Assembly: GCF_900451095.1 (NCBI RefSeq)
Contig: NZ_UGHV01000001.1
Location: 806,001-870,000 of the forward strand
Length of the DNA stretch: 64,000 bases
Reading direction: 5' to 3'
Source of the DNA: Helicobacter canis
GTDB taxonomy: Bacteria; Campylobacterota; Campylobacteria; Campylobacterales; Helicobacteraceae
Shown: positions 44,822 through 53,600 of the stretch, piece by piece
How the letters are laid out: each line of letters begins with the position of its first letter
Numbering within the stretch: the first letter of the stretch is position 1
Made by a program: the position numbers and the translations under genes
The notes under the pieces: model-generated
Seen by the model: the letters and a program-made list of their open reading frames with translations, nothing else
Databases searched by the model: none
Told to the model about the DNA's origin: nothing

Positions 44822-44851
44822 GGGCGGAGGCAGTATGGGCGGAGGCAGTAT
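44822..44851 (+). repeat. Tandem 15-bp duplication of ribosome-binding site and start codon
   Basis: GGGCGGAGGCAGTAT occurs twice in a row (44822-44836, 44837-44851). Each copy supplies GGAGG and completes an ATG with the following G. The unit is five codons long, so both starts are in the same frame. Confidence 0.85.
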
Positions 44852-46676
44852 GGGCGCGCAAGAGTTGCAGAAGTTTGGATTCTCTCATTTGCTAGAGTTA
44901 GCGACCTTTGCCCCATATAATTATGAAAGCACAATGCTTATAGATGATTTGCGTAGTGGCGCACAAGGCGTGCTTGAAGTGCGGATCCTAGCCCATAGAA
45001 GCTATGCCAAAGTGCTGCAAATCTCTGCTTATATGCTTGCTTTCTCCCAGCCCATCACGCTGACCTTTTTCCACCCAAAGCCCTATATCAAAAGGCTTTT
45101 TCCGCTAGATTCTGTGGTGTTTGTGCAGGGAGCTTTGCGCGATGATGGGGGGAGATTTTCGATGATCCAGCCAAAGACTATCCGCGAGATCAATGCCATA
45201 ATCCCAAAGTTTAAGACCACGCATAAAAATGCAGATATGATAAGCCTAACCCAAAGCCTAATCACACAAGAAGCCCTGCAAGAGTGCGGGCTACCTAGTG
45301 ATGTGGCAGGCTCTCTTGTGCGGATTTTCCACCCGGATAAAGAGCTTTTCCACGCTTTTTGTGCGCATAAGGGCTTTGATGAGAAGAGTCTTTATGCGCT
45401 GAAATTTTGCGAGATTTTTTATCATCTGTCGCGTTTGGCAAGTAAGCGCAGGGACTATCCAGCTAAATACTCTTGCACAGGGGATTATCAAAGCTGGGTA
45501 AAGAGCCTGCCCTTTACTCTCACTAATGCCCAGCAGCGTGTATGTGCGCAAATCGCCAGCGATCTCGCCAGCCAAAAAGCGGCTAAAAGGCTTGTGATGG
45601 GCGATGTGGGCTGCGGGAAGACTATGGTGATTTTGGCAAGTGTGATGATGAGCTATCCTAAGAAGTCCTTGCTTATGGCACCTACAAGCGTGCTAGCAAA
45701 GCAGCTTTATGAGCAAGCTCTGCTCTATTTGCCAAAATCGCTCAATATCACCTACATTAGCGCGGAATCTAAGCAGGATTTACAAGGGCTTTTTGCTTCT
45801 CAAGTGGATTTTATCATCGGGACACAAGCCTTGCTCTATCGCGAGATCAGCGCGGAAGAAGTCGCGCTTGTGATGAGCGATGAGCAGCATAGATTTGGCG
45901 TGAAGCAGCGGTATTATCTCGAGCAGCTTGCGCAAGTGGATTCTAAGAGCAAGCCCCATATCTTGCAGTTTTCTGCCACGCCAATCCCCCGCACAATGGC
46001 TATGCTAGAATCCAAAATGATTGATGTAAGCATTATCGATGAGCTACCTTACCCCAAAGATATTACCACCGCTATCATAGGCAAGCCACAATTCAGCCAG
46101 CTGCTTGCGCATATCCAAGCAGAAGTGGCTAAGGAGCATCAAGTAGCGATCATTTATCCGCTTGTAGAAGAGAGCCAGAGCAGCCAATATCTCTCGCTAA
46201 AAGAGGGCGAGAGCTTTTGGAGGGCGCGATTTGCGCGCGTGTATAGCACTTCAGGGCAGGATAAAGACAAAGAAAAGGTGCTAGAAGAGTTTGCGGCAAA
46301 TGGCAGTATATTGCTCGCTACTACGCTTATAGAAGTGGGGATCTCACTGCCAAAGCTCTCTACCATTGTCATCATTGCCCCAGAGAAGCTAGGGCTAGCG
46401 ACTTTGCACCAGCTAAGAGGCAGAGTGAGCCGCAATGGGCTTAAGGGCTACTGCTATCTTTATACGCACGCGCTAGAATCCACGCGGCTCCAAGAGTTCG
46501 CAGCGCATTTGAGTGGGTTTGACATAGCTCAAATTGATTTGAAATACCGCAAAGGTGGGGACTTGCTTGATGGCAAGAGGCAAAGTGGAGCGCAGTGGGT
46601 GTGGGCGGACTTGAGCCAAGATGAAGAGATACTTAAACGCGCTAATGAACTGCTGGATAAGAAAGGCGATGTGTAA
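44835..46676 (+). CDS. recG: ATP-dependent DNA helicase RecG
   Basis: The 613-residue helicase remodels stalled forks and branches Holliday junctions. Motif I GDVGCGKT is at residues 256-263 (counted from the first ATG), motif II is DEQHRFG, motif III FSATPIPRT, and motif VI HQLRGRVSRNG. The N-terminal wedge domain is shorter than in E. coli, as in H. pylori. Two start codons, at 44835 and 44850, each sit in an identical 15-bp unit with its own GGAGG; either may be used. The gene is intact. Confidence 0.93.
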   Translation: MGGGSMGAQELQKFGFSHLLELATFAPYNYESTMLIDDLRSGAQGVLEVRILAHRSYAKVLQISAYMLAFSQPITLTFFHPKPYIKRLFPLDSVVFVQGALRDDGGRFSMIQPKTIREINAIIPKFKTTHKNADMISLTQSLITQEALQECGLPSDVAGSLVRIFHPDKELFHAFCAHKGFDEKSLYALKFCEIFYHLSRLASKRRDYPAKYSCTGDYQSWVKSLPFTLTNAQQRVCAQIASDLASQKAAKRLVMGDVGCGKTMVILASVMMSYPKKSLLMAPTSVLAKQLYEQALLYLPKSLNITYISAESKQDLQGLFASQVDFIIGTQALLYREISAEEVALVMSDEQHRFGVKQRYYLEQLAQVDSKSKPHILQFSATPIPRTMAMLESKMIDVSIIDELPYPKDITTAIIGKPQFSQLLAHIQAEVAKEHQVAIIYPLVEESQSSQYLSLKEGESFWRARFARVYSTSGQDKDKEKVLEEFAANGSILLATTLIEVGISLPKLSTIVIIAPEKLGLATLHQLRGRVSRNGLKGYCYLYTHALESTRLQEFAAHLSGFDIAQIDLKYRKGGDLLDGKRQSGAQWVWADLSQDEEILKRANELLDKKGDV

Positions 46677-47170
46677 AAAGTGGATTCTAGGATTGAAGCC
46701 CAAATTCTGTCATCGCGAGCCTTGCGCCACGCTACCCCCTCCGTCATCGCGAGCAAGCGCGGTAGCGATTGCGTGGCGATCCACATATCCGCGCAAGCGG
46801 ATTCTAGGAAATGCTAGGAATGTCTATTGTGCTAGCGCAAAATTTATGGATTACCAAAGAAGCTGCGCTACGCTTGCTTTGCCGCGCGGATTTTCAATCC
46901 ACTCGCAATGACAGAAAATAGGCTTGCTTCCTAGAATCCACTTTTTGACTTGCCGCGTTTTTCTGTCATTGGCAGCATCGCTTGCACCGCGTGGCAAAGC
47001 GCAGCTTCTTTGGTAATCCATAGTGTTTGCGGCAGCAAATGAGCGGTGTTCCTAGAATCCATTTTTGTTATAGATTGCCACGCTTTGTCTTGCGCCAAAG
47101 CTCGCAATGACAAAGAGAGTTTCATCGGCTGACAATGACAGAAGATGGGCTTTACACTAGAATCTATCGG
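46677..47170. repeat. Repeat-filled intergenic region between recG and flgE
   Basis: This 494-bp gap separates convergent genes and has no credible ORF. It holds class B units at 46743-46783 and 47073-47111, degraded ones at about 46708-46740 and 46960-47030, and class A motifs near 46680-46690, 46933-46946 and 47051-47062. Elements face both ways. No typical intrinsic terminator is seen, though paired repeats could form hairpins for both genes. Confidence 0.8.
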
Positions 47171-48976
47171 CTATTTTTTCAGCGCGATTGCTTCTTTGAC
47201 CAAGTCATCGCCGGTGTTAAATGCCTTGGCATTCATCGAGTAGCCGCGCTGATAGAGAATAAGATTTGTCAAAGCATTGCCTACATCGACATTGCTTGTC
47301 TCTAGGTATTTATGCTTGATTTGCCCAAATTTGAGATTCCCTTCATTGTTCCAGCCTAGGATTGGATTGCCACTTAGGACTCTGTTTTGCCCGCCAAGGG
47401 CATTTGTCCCTAGGCTATAGACATTATCACCCATTTTTTTCAAGCCCTGATCATTGACAAACGCCACCACACCAAGCCGCCCCATAGGCTCGCTCACGCC
47501 ATTGCTAAAGGCTAGGAAAATAATGCCATTTTCATCGATCCTAATATCTTTGAGCGAGCCTTCTGCCTTGCCATCTTGGCTTGCTTCAAGCATTTTAGAA
47601 TCCTCATAAGGCAGATTCCTTGAGGTGTATTTATCGCTGCCTGTGATTGAGTAGGTGATCTTGGAGTCTTTGAAGTCAAGCTCCATAGGGGCGGACTCTG
47701 GCTTGCCGTCTTTGTCAAAGACTAGCTCTTGGGTAACAGGCTCTTTGCTTATCATAAACTCACCACTAAAGTCATATACTGCGCTTTGCACAAGCCATTT
47801 TTGCGGGATTGGCGGTGTGCCTGTGGGATCGCCAGCGTCCATTAGATAATACTCACTCTTTAGCAAAAACTTCCCCCCATCTTCATCATAAATATCAAGC
47901 GAAGTGGAGTAAGTAGCGATCTTTAGGTCTTTGGATTGGATATGCTCATCTTGGGCTAGGGGGATAGCAGAAGTGCTAATGCCTATGCGATTTGAGAGCG
48001 CGCCGCCAATAGTTACTTCAAGCTTTTGGGCTTGGGGGTTTTTGACACTAAAGGCTAGATTACCCCTTGCTCCAAGTGTGGGGCTAAGCTCTAGCCCACT
48101 TTTGCTAAAAAGCTCCATAAGCTCACCTATGGTGCGAAACTCATTAGCACTAGCTCCGCCGCTGCCATAGCTAAAGCGCAAGGTCTCTTCACTCTCACTA
48201 CCTTCTTCACCCTTTTTGATAGTGATGATGATGTCCCTAAACGCACGCGGGTCAAAGGGCTGCCCATCATCATCGGCAAAGGAGGCGACATCTTGGCTTT
48301 TTACACGCGATTCATCAATCACGCCATTTGGCACGAGAAATTCCTGCGCACTCTTGAAGTTGGACTTTGCATTGAGATTGACTGCTACATCGACTTTAGT
48401 CGTTACTACGGGGTGGAATTTCAGCTCTTGGGGGATTTGCAAGGGGTGCATTTGCCCTGTTGGCAGAGAGGAGAGATCTTGCTCGCTAGGATTTGAGGTA
48501 AAGACTCCATCTTTGATCTTATCAAGATTCACACCATAGACATACTGCCCGCTAGAAGTTACCAAATACCCATCAGAGTCACGATTAAAGCCGCCATTGC
48601 GCGTGAAGTAAATGGGCTGGGGCATTTCATAGCCATCTTCTTTGACTTCAAAGCTCCCATCTTGCTTCTCGCCCACGACAAACCAGCCTTTCCCCATATA
48701 CGCCACATCAAACTGCCCATCGCTTGGGTGGTAATTGCCATTTTTGGTAGAAATGGCATTGCTAGCTCCTGTCGCGCCATAGGAGCGGTCGTTGTTGGTG
48801 ATGGTGCTGGAGTTTAGGGTGTCCATTTGCGCACTAAAGAGATTTTTAAACTCAGGGATATTTTCTTTAAAGCCATTGGTATTGACATTGGCGATGTTAT
48901 TAGAGATAGAATCTAGCCCAAATTGATGGGTCTTCATACCGCTATAAGAGTTTAAAATCGTATCATTCATAGCCAT
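47171..48976 (-). CDS. flgE: Flagellar hook protein FlgE homologue (fliK-flgD-linked)
   Basis: The 601-residue protein has the rod/hook N-terminal motif (NSYSGMKTHQFGLDSISNNIANVNT) and C-terminal motif (SNVDVGNALTNLILYQRGYSMNAKAF), with a variable middle. Helicobacter and Campylobacter encode two FlgE-type proteins. This one corresponds by position to the copy beside flgD and fliK (H. pylori HP0908 as I recall), which may not be the main hook subunit. It is exported by the flagellar type III system. It lies 24 bases after flgD. Confidence 0.92.
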   Translation of the reverse strand: MAMNDTILNSYSGMKTHQFGLDSISNNIANVNTNGFKENIPEFKNLFSAQMDTLNSSTITNNDRSYGATGASNAISTKNGNYHPSDGQFDVAYMGKGWFVVGEKQDGSFEVKEDGYEMPQPIYFTRNGGFNRDSDGYLVTSSGQYVYGVNLDKIKDGVFTSNPSEQDLSSLPTGQMHPLQIPQELKFHPVVTTKVDVAVNLNAKSNFKSAQEFLVPNGVIDESRVKSQDVASFADDDGQPFDPRAFRDIIITIKKGEEGSESEETLRFSYGSGGASANEFRTIGELMELFSKSGLELSPTLGARGNLAFSVKNPQAQKLEVTIGGALSNRIGISTSAIPLAQDEHIQSKDLKIATYSTSLDIYDEDGGKFLLKSEYYLMDAGDPTGTPPIPQKWLVQSAVYDFSGEFMISKEPVTQELVFDKDGKPESAPMELDFKDSKITYSITGSDKYTSRNLPYEDSKMLEASQDGKAEGSLKDIRIDENGIIFLAFSNGVSEPMGRLGVVAFVNDQGLKKMGDNVYSLGTNALGGQNRVLSGNPILGWNNEGNLKFGQIKHKYLETSNVDVGNALTNLILYQRGYSMNAKAFNTGDDLVKEAIALKK

Positions 48977-49000
48977 ACTTGCTCCTTTACGCGCCTTGCC

Positions 49001-49837
49001 CTAGCGCACTAGCTCTTTATCTTTGTCATAAAACTCAAGCGCAGCACTAAGGGGCAAGATCAGCTCGCCCATACGGATAAGCGGCTTGCCCTTGTCAAAC
49101 AGCACGCTTTGGATCTCGCCTCGCCCCACACGCGTTGTTAGGTAGTGATTGGTCTTTGGGTCAAGGTTGTATTCTGCCTCCACAGAGTAAGAGCCAGAAT
49201 CCATCTGCTCGCCCCTGTCATTTAGCCCGTCCCAAGCAAAGTCCAAATACCCTTGCTGCCCATTTTTATCATCAAGTGCGATTGTGCGCACCAGCTGCTT
49301 GCTTTCATCAAAGATCTGCACCACTGCCTTGCCCTTGCTCGTATCAATGGGGCGATCAAAAAAGAGCGAGAAATGCACCTTGCCCTCCCCTGTGTAATTC
49401 ACGCCGCTCACATCAGTTTCAGCGATCTTGCCTACCATAGCCACACTTTGGAACGCCGAGCTTTGCGCCATTTGCCCTGCTGCTTCAATGCTATTATCCA
49501 CGCCTTCTCCTAGCTTGTCCATAGTCTCTTTGAGTGTGGATTGGAAGTTTTTGAACTCTTCATTGCTCTCTTGCATAACTTTCATAGAATCCACCATTTC
49601 TTTCATCGCTTTTTTGTTTTCTTCTTGCATTTCGACTTGGGTGAGCTGGGCGGTTTGGGTGATGATTTTCTCCGTCTCCATAGGCGCGGTGGGGTCTTGG
49701 TTTTTCAACTGCTCTAAAAAGAGCTTCATAAAGGCATCTTTATCTAGCCCATTGGCGATTTTGGGGGACTTTTCTTGCGTTTTTTTAATCTCGCTTGCCT
49801 GCTTTGCCCCTGTAACTTCTGCCAAATCAAGTGCCAT
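49001..49837 (-). CDS. flgD: Flagellar hook-capping protein FlgD
   Basis: The 278-residue protein has the FlgD N-terminus (LDKDAFMKLFLEQLKNQDPTAP, within the first 60 residues) and the C-terminal FlgD Ig/Tudor-like region (DGLNDRGEQMDSGSYSVEAEY). It caps the growing hook and is discarded when the hook is complete. It sits between fliK and flgE, leftward. Confidence 0.93.
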   Translation of the reverse strand: MALDLAEVTGAKQASEIKKTQEKSPKIANGLDKDAFMKLFLEQLKNQDPTAPMETEKIITQTAQLTQVEMQEENKKAMKEMVDSMKVMQESNEEFKNFQSTLKETMDKLGEGVDNSIEAAGQMAQSSAFQSVAMVGKIAETDVSGVNYTGEGKVHFSLFFDRPIDTSKGKAVVQIFDESKQLVRTIALDDKNGQQGYLDFAWDGLNDRGEQMDSGSYSVEAEYNLDPKTNHYLTTRVGRGEIQSVLFDKGKPLIRMGELILPLSAALEFYDKDKELVR

Positions 49838-49865
49838 ACTCTCTCCTTACTTCCTTGTTTAAATG

Positions 49866-52190
49866 CTACGCATACAGCGGTAGGGTGATTTCCATACTAG
49901 GCTCGCTAGAATCCTTCGCCAAAGGCACAAAGCCTTGTTGATTGTCTCTAACGTTTTGATCTGCGCCATTGTGGCTATCGCCACCAAATCCACCTTGTGA
50001 GCTAGAATCGTGCGAGAAGCTTAGATCTATGCCATCAAAGCCTTGGGCGATAAGGTTTTGGCGTAAATCTAGCTGATTTTGCGCAAAGATATTGATCGCT
50101 TGAGGGTTTGATACTACGCTTATATGCAAGTTATTGCCCCTTTGCGTGATTGTAAGCTCGATATTGCCTAGCTCTTTGGGATTAAGCTCTAGGGAGATCT
50201 TATTCATCGGGGGCTTGAATTTTTTCACCTCTTGGTCAAATTGATTGACAAATGAAGTGATCATCTCTTTAACCTGTGGCTTGCTTAGCTCTTGCTTCAT
50301 CGCACTAGCCCCCAAAGCCGCACTTGCAGCAAGCTTAGATTCTGGCTTAGAATCTAGCTTTTGCTCGCTAGCTTTATCAGTCTTTTGGGGTTTGCCAAGC
50401 TCTTGGAGCTCTTTAGGCATAGGCTCAAGCTCTTGCATAGGCTCTGCTAGGCTAGATTCCATCTCCATAGCGCGGGCTAGCTCCTTTTGCACGCTAGATT
50501 CTGGCTCTGGGCTTAGGACTCTAGCCTCTTTGCCTGCTTGTGCAGTGGGGCTGGCTTTGTCTTTTGCATTAGTCGCAGCCTTTGTGCGTGCGTTTTGATC
50601 CTTTGGATCTTTGCTGGATTTTTGGGATTCTTTTAGGGCTTCTTGCGCACTTTGGACCAAAGCTGAAGCAGCCATAGCCGCACTAGCACTTGCTAGCCTT
50701 TGGGCAGTTTGTGTGGGCTGGGATAGCCCTTGTATAGGTGCTTTTGGGGCTATATCACTCTCTTTGCTAGCAAAAAGCTCAGCTTTAATCTGCTCTAAGT
50801 CCAGCTCCCTGCCTGCGACAATGTCTTTTTGTATCTGCTCAAAGACTCTTTCTTGTCTCTCGTTTTTAATCCTAGATTCTGTGATATTTTTGGGTAGTGT
50901 CTTGCCGCGATTGATGATAGCAATTTTCTCTGTTTTGCTTTCAATGGCGTATTCTATGCGATTAGCCTTACCACTTCTGCGTGCTGCTGCATCAAGGGCA
51001 TTTGCCGCACTAAGCATAGAAAAAAGCGGGCGCAAGCTCATCTCATCTTGCTTGTCAAAAAACTGCTTGATCCCTTCACTTGCTGGGGCTTCGCGCAAGC
51101 CCGTGCGTGCTTGCACAGAGTTTTTAAACTCATCTTCTTGCTGGGTAAATTCTGCTTTGCTAGGGTTTAGCCCGAGATCTTGCGCCTTTTGCACCACATC
51201 GCCTAATGTCGGGGCTTTTGCAGTAGGGTTGGCAGGGGTGGGGGCATTAGATTTTGGCGCATTGGCTTGGGCATTGGCTAGAGGGCTGCCCCCGCCTGCG
51301 CTAGATCCTACACTAGATCCTGCGCCTATCTTGCTAGAATCCTTGATCGCCATATCTTGTGCCATAGCTGCAGCAGCCCCGCTAGCTTGCAAAGCGGCTA
51401 TGCCAGATTGCGCTACTTCAGCTCCGCTAGAATCCACTAGGCTTTGAGTAGGGGCGTTTGTGGGAGTGGGGGTAGCAGGAGTGCTAGAATCAGCCTTATT
51501 GGCATTTTGCGTGATTTTTGATAGGAAGCTCTCTTGTGGCTCTTGCTTTGCCATATCATTTAAGCTCTTTTTCTGCGGTGCTTGCGGACTAGAATCCACT
51601 AGGGCAGGGGTTTGGGGCTTTAGGCTTTTTGCAAGGCTAGATTCTAGTGTATCTTGCTCGCTTTTAGCTTGCCCATTTTGAGTGGGGGATTTGGGTGCAT
51701 TGCCAGAGACTTGCCCAGAGATTTGCGATGCAGAAGCCTGCAGTGCAGCCCCCAAAGGATTGCTTGCTTGCGGGAGATTGGCAGAAGTGGCTTGTGTAGG
51801 GGCGTTTGCCTTATTGGCAGGCGTATTTGGGCTAGGGGGCGTGCTAGGTGGTGTGGAGATAGATTGCACTTGAGCAGGAGTGCTAGTGGCAGGGAGATTT
51901 GGGCTAGGTGTGCTAGATTTTGCATTTGCCTGTAAGGCAGGGGTTATAGGCTTAGTGGCTTTGGCTATGGACGCATTTGCTGGCTTTGCTTGTGGGGCTG
52001 TGTCTTGGGCTTTTAGCGATTGCTCAAGCACACTTTTAAAATCTGGCACAAACTCAGCCTTAGGTGCGGCTTGCTTGGGGGGATCCACAGGAAACGGAGT
52101 CTTTTTAACAGCATCAATCTTACTTACTTGCTCTAGCACTTCTTGATCCTTGCTTGAAGATTTGACAATCCTAAGCAAAAAGGATTCCAT
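49866..52190 (-). CDS. fliK: Flagellar hook-length control protein FliK
   Basis: The protein of 774 residues has a very long Ala/Pro/Ser/Thr/Asn/Gln-rich middle, expected for a molecular ruler. The C-terminal FliK domain (KISLELNPKELGNIELTITQ and the following strands) is the part that switches export specificity by contacting FlhB. I place the start at 52190 (MESFLLRIVK), because the frame further upstream is translated repeat and has no ribosome-binding site. No class B insert is seen inside. I searched for a sigma-54 promoter upstream without success. Confidence 0.88.
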   Translation of the reverse strand: MESFLLRIVKSSSKDQEVLEQVSKIDAVKKTPFPVDPPKQAAPKAEFVPDFKSVLEQSLKAQDTAPQAKPANASIAKATKPITPALQANAKSSTPSPNLPATSTPAQVQSISTPPSTPPSPNTPANKANAPTQATSANLPQASNPLGAALQASASQISGQVSGNAPKSPTQNGQAKSEQDTLESSLAKSLKPQTPALVDSSPQAPQKKSLNDMAKQEPQESFLSKITQNANKADSSTPATPTPTNAPTQSLVDSSGAEVAQSGIAALQASGAAAAMAQDMAIKDSSKIGAGSSVGSSAGGGSPLANAQANAPKSNAPTPANPTAKAPTLGDVVQKAQDLGLNPSKAEFTQQEDEFKNSVQARTGLREAPASEGIKQFFDKQDEMSLRPLFSMLSAANALDAAARRSGKANRIEYAIESKTEKIAIINRGKTLPKNITESRIKNERQERVFEQIQKDIVAGRELDLEQIKAELFASKESDIAPKAPIQGLSQPTQTAQRLASASAAMAASALVQSAQEALKESQKSSKDPKDQNARTKAATNAKDKASPTAQAGKEARVLSPEPESSVQKELARAMEMESSLAEPMQELEPMPKELQELGKPQKTDKASEQKLDSKPESKLAASAALGASAMKQELSKPQVKEMITSFVNQFDQEVKKFKPPMNKISLELNPKELGNIELTITQRGNNLHISVVSNPQAINIFAQNQLDLRQNLIAQGFDGIDLSFSHDSSSQGGFGGDSHNGADQNVRDNQQGFVPLAKDSSEPSMEITLPLYA

Positions 52191-52240
52191 ATTGAAAGCC
52201 ACAATTCTAGCAAATCTTAGAATCCACTTTTGAAGGGTGT

Positions 52241-52428
52241 TTAACTTCACAAAGTCGGTTTTACTTCCGCACGATTCTAAGGGTTGCGGTGGGGACCGTG
52301 GTTGTTTTACGCTATTTTTAGGGCAGAGCAAGACTAGAGGTCTGCGGTTGTCCTAAAAATAGCGTAATCAATCGCATTGCTTACCCAAGACTAAATCGCC
52401 CAAGACTGAATCGCTCAACCGCAACGCC
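52241..52428. repeat. Copy 1 of a ~190-bp repeat with 16-bp inverted repeats
   Basis: The element contains TTACGCTATTTTTAGG at 52307-52322 and its exact complement at 52352-52367, with a 29-base centre that can itself fold (GCAGA/TCTGC). Flanks match the second copy at 61453-61620 in inverse orientation, from ACTTCACAAAG on one side to GACTGAATCGCTC on the other. Copy 1 has an extra short tandem unit (AAGACTAAATCGCCC). It lies between gtrA and fliK. Confidence 0.88.
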
Positions 52429-52824
52429 CTACTGCTTAAACGCCCAAAACTTGCTGATAATATACCCACTTGCTGTATAAAACACCGCGGCAATAATTTG
52501 TGAGAGATATTTATCTACCAAAAAGACGCGATGGCACACAATCAGCACGCCAAGATTGATGAGATAGGCTAGCCCCATAGCCACGCCAAAGCGGATAAGA
52601 TCTTGCTTATGAGAGTTGGTAGATTGAAAAGTAAAGGTCTTATTAAGTATATATGAGTTGGCAAATCCCACTGCATAGCCAAGGACATTTGCCACTTCTG
52701 GGATCACGCCAAACCACATTAGCACAAGGATCACAACCCAGCACACAAGCGTATTGATCCCGCCGACAATGGCATATTTCACCGCACTCATTTGTAGCAC
52801 TTTTTTCACATTAGCTCCTTTCAT
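52429..52824 (-). CDS. GtrA-family membrane protein
   Basis: The 131-residue protein has four predicted membrane segments and the GtrA start (VKYAIVGGINTLVCW) and end (YIISKFWAFK). GtrA proteins flip undecaprenyl-phosphate-linked glucose in O-antigen modification or serve related polysaccharide routes. No glycosyltransferase partner is adjacent, so the substrate is open. AGGAG precedes the ATG. Confidence 0.9.
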   Translation of the reverse strand: MKGANVKKVLQMSAVKYAIVGGINTLVCWVVILVLMWFGVIPEVANVLGYAVGFANSYILNKTFTFQSTNSHKQDLIRFGVAMGLAYLINLGVLIVCHRVFLVDKYLSQIIAAVFYTASGYIISKFWAFKQ

Positions 52825-52872
52825 CGCTGCATTGCCACCGACCCTTTTGACCGCCTATTGCAAAAGTGGATT

Positions 52873-53496
52873 CTAGGCGTGCGCTAGGCGGTCGCGGATT
52901 TGCAGCAGGGCTTTGTAGCGGTGGGATAGGGAGTTTTTCACTTCAGAGGGTAGCTCAGCTAGGGTTTGTGAGAATCCATCTGGGATAAACATCGAGTCAT
53001 AGCCAAAGCCATTATGCCCTCTCTCTTTATTGATCACTTCTCCTTCACACACGCCATTTGCCACATACTCCACATACTCGCCGCGCGATCCTATGCCTAC
53101 TAATGCCACGCAAGCTACAAACTGCGCCCTAGAGCTAGTAACCCCTCTTTTCTCTAGCTCGATGATAAGCTTGCAGCGGTTCGCGCCATCTTCGGCATTT
53201 CTATGTGTAGTGCTTGCATAGCGCGCGCTTTTGACTCCGGGCTCTCCACCTAGCGCATCGACACAAATCCCGCTATCATCGGCTATCACAAACACACTAT
53301 ACAGATTCCCGGGCAGAGCGTTAAACACAGCTTTTGCCTTGATAAGGGCATTGTCTTTAAAAGTAGATCCCCACTCTTCAGGCTCTAGCAAGATATTTGC
53401 ATCCTTTTGGCTAATCACCTGCCCCAAATCCCCAAGCATTTCGCGGATCTCGCGGATTTTGCCATTATTCCCACTAGCGACAATAAACTGAAACAT
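52873..53496 (-). CDS. rdgB: Non-canonical purine NTP pyrophosphatase (RdgB/HAM1)
   Basis: The 207-residue enzyme removes dITP, XTP and similar nucleotides before they enter DNA or RNA. It shows FIVASGNNGKIREI, FVIADDSGICVDALGGEPGVKSARYA and GFGYDSMFIPDG. Start at 53496 follows AGGAGT. It diverges from the MFS gene at 53601. Confidence 0.95.
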   Translation of the reverse strand: MFQFIVASGNNGKIREIREMLGDLGQVISQKDANILLEPEEWGSTFKDNALIKAKAVFNALPGNLYSVFVIADDSGICVDALGGEPGVKSARYASTTHRNAEDGANRCKLIIELEKRGVTSSRAQFVACVALVGIGSRGEYVEYVANGVCEGEVINKERGHNGFGYDSMFIPDGFSQTLAELPSEVKNSLSHRYKALLQIRDRLAHA

Positions 53497-53558
53497 CTAC
53501 ACTCCTAAATGATGAAATACTCTCACAAGCACAAAGCCAAGCTTTGATAAAAACCAGC

Positions 53559-53564
53559 TATAAT
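53559..53564 (+). promoter_or_regulatory. Predicted -10 box of the MFS transporter gene
   Basis: TATAAT in the palindrome GCTATAATAGC, 36 bases before the ATG at 53601. Its complement (TATTAT) could serve the divergent rdgB gene. Confidence 0.55.
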
Positions 53565-53600
53565 AGCAGATTTAACACAACTTAACTCAAGGATTATCCA

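Noticed and set aside
50611-51447. Long plus-strand frame (278 codons) opposite fliK
   Set aside because: It mirrors the biased Ala/Ser/Pro/Gln codons of fliK; fliK has a clear family domain and flagellar neighbours.
52191-52260. Sigma-54 promoter for fliK-flgD-flgE
   Set aside because: No sequence with the GG-N10-GC spacing and flanking consensus was found upstream of fliK in this stretch.
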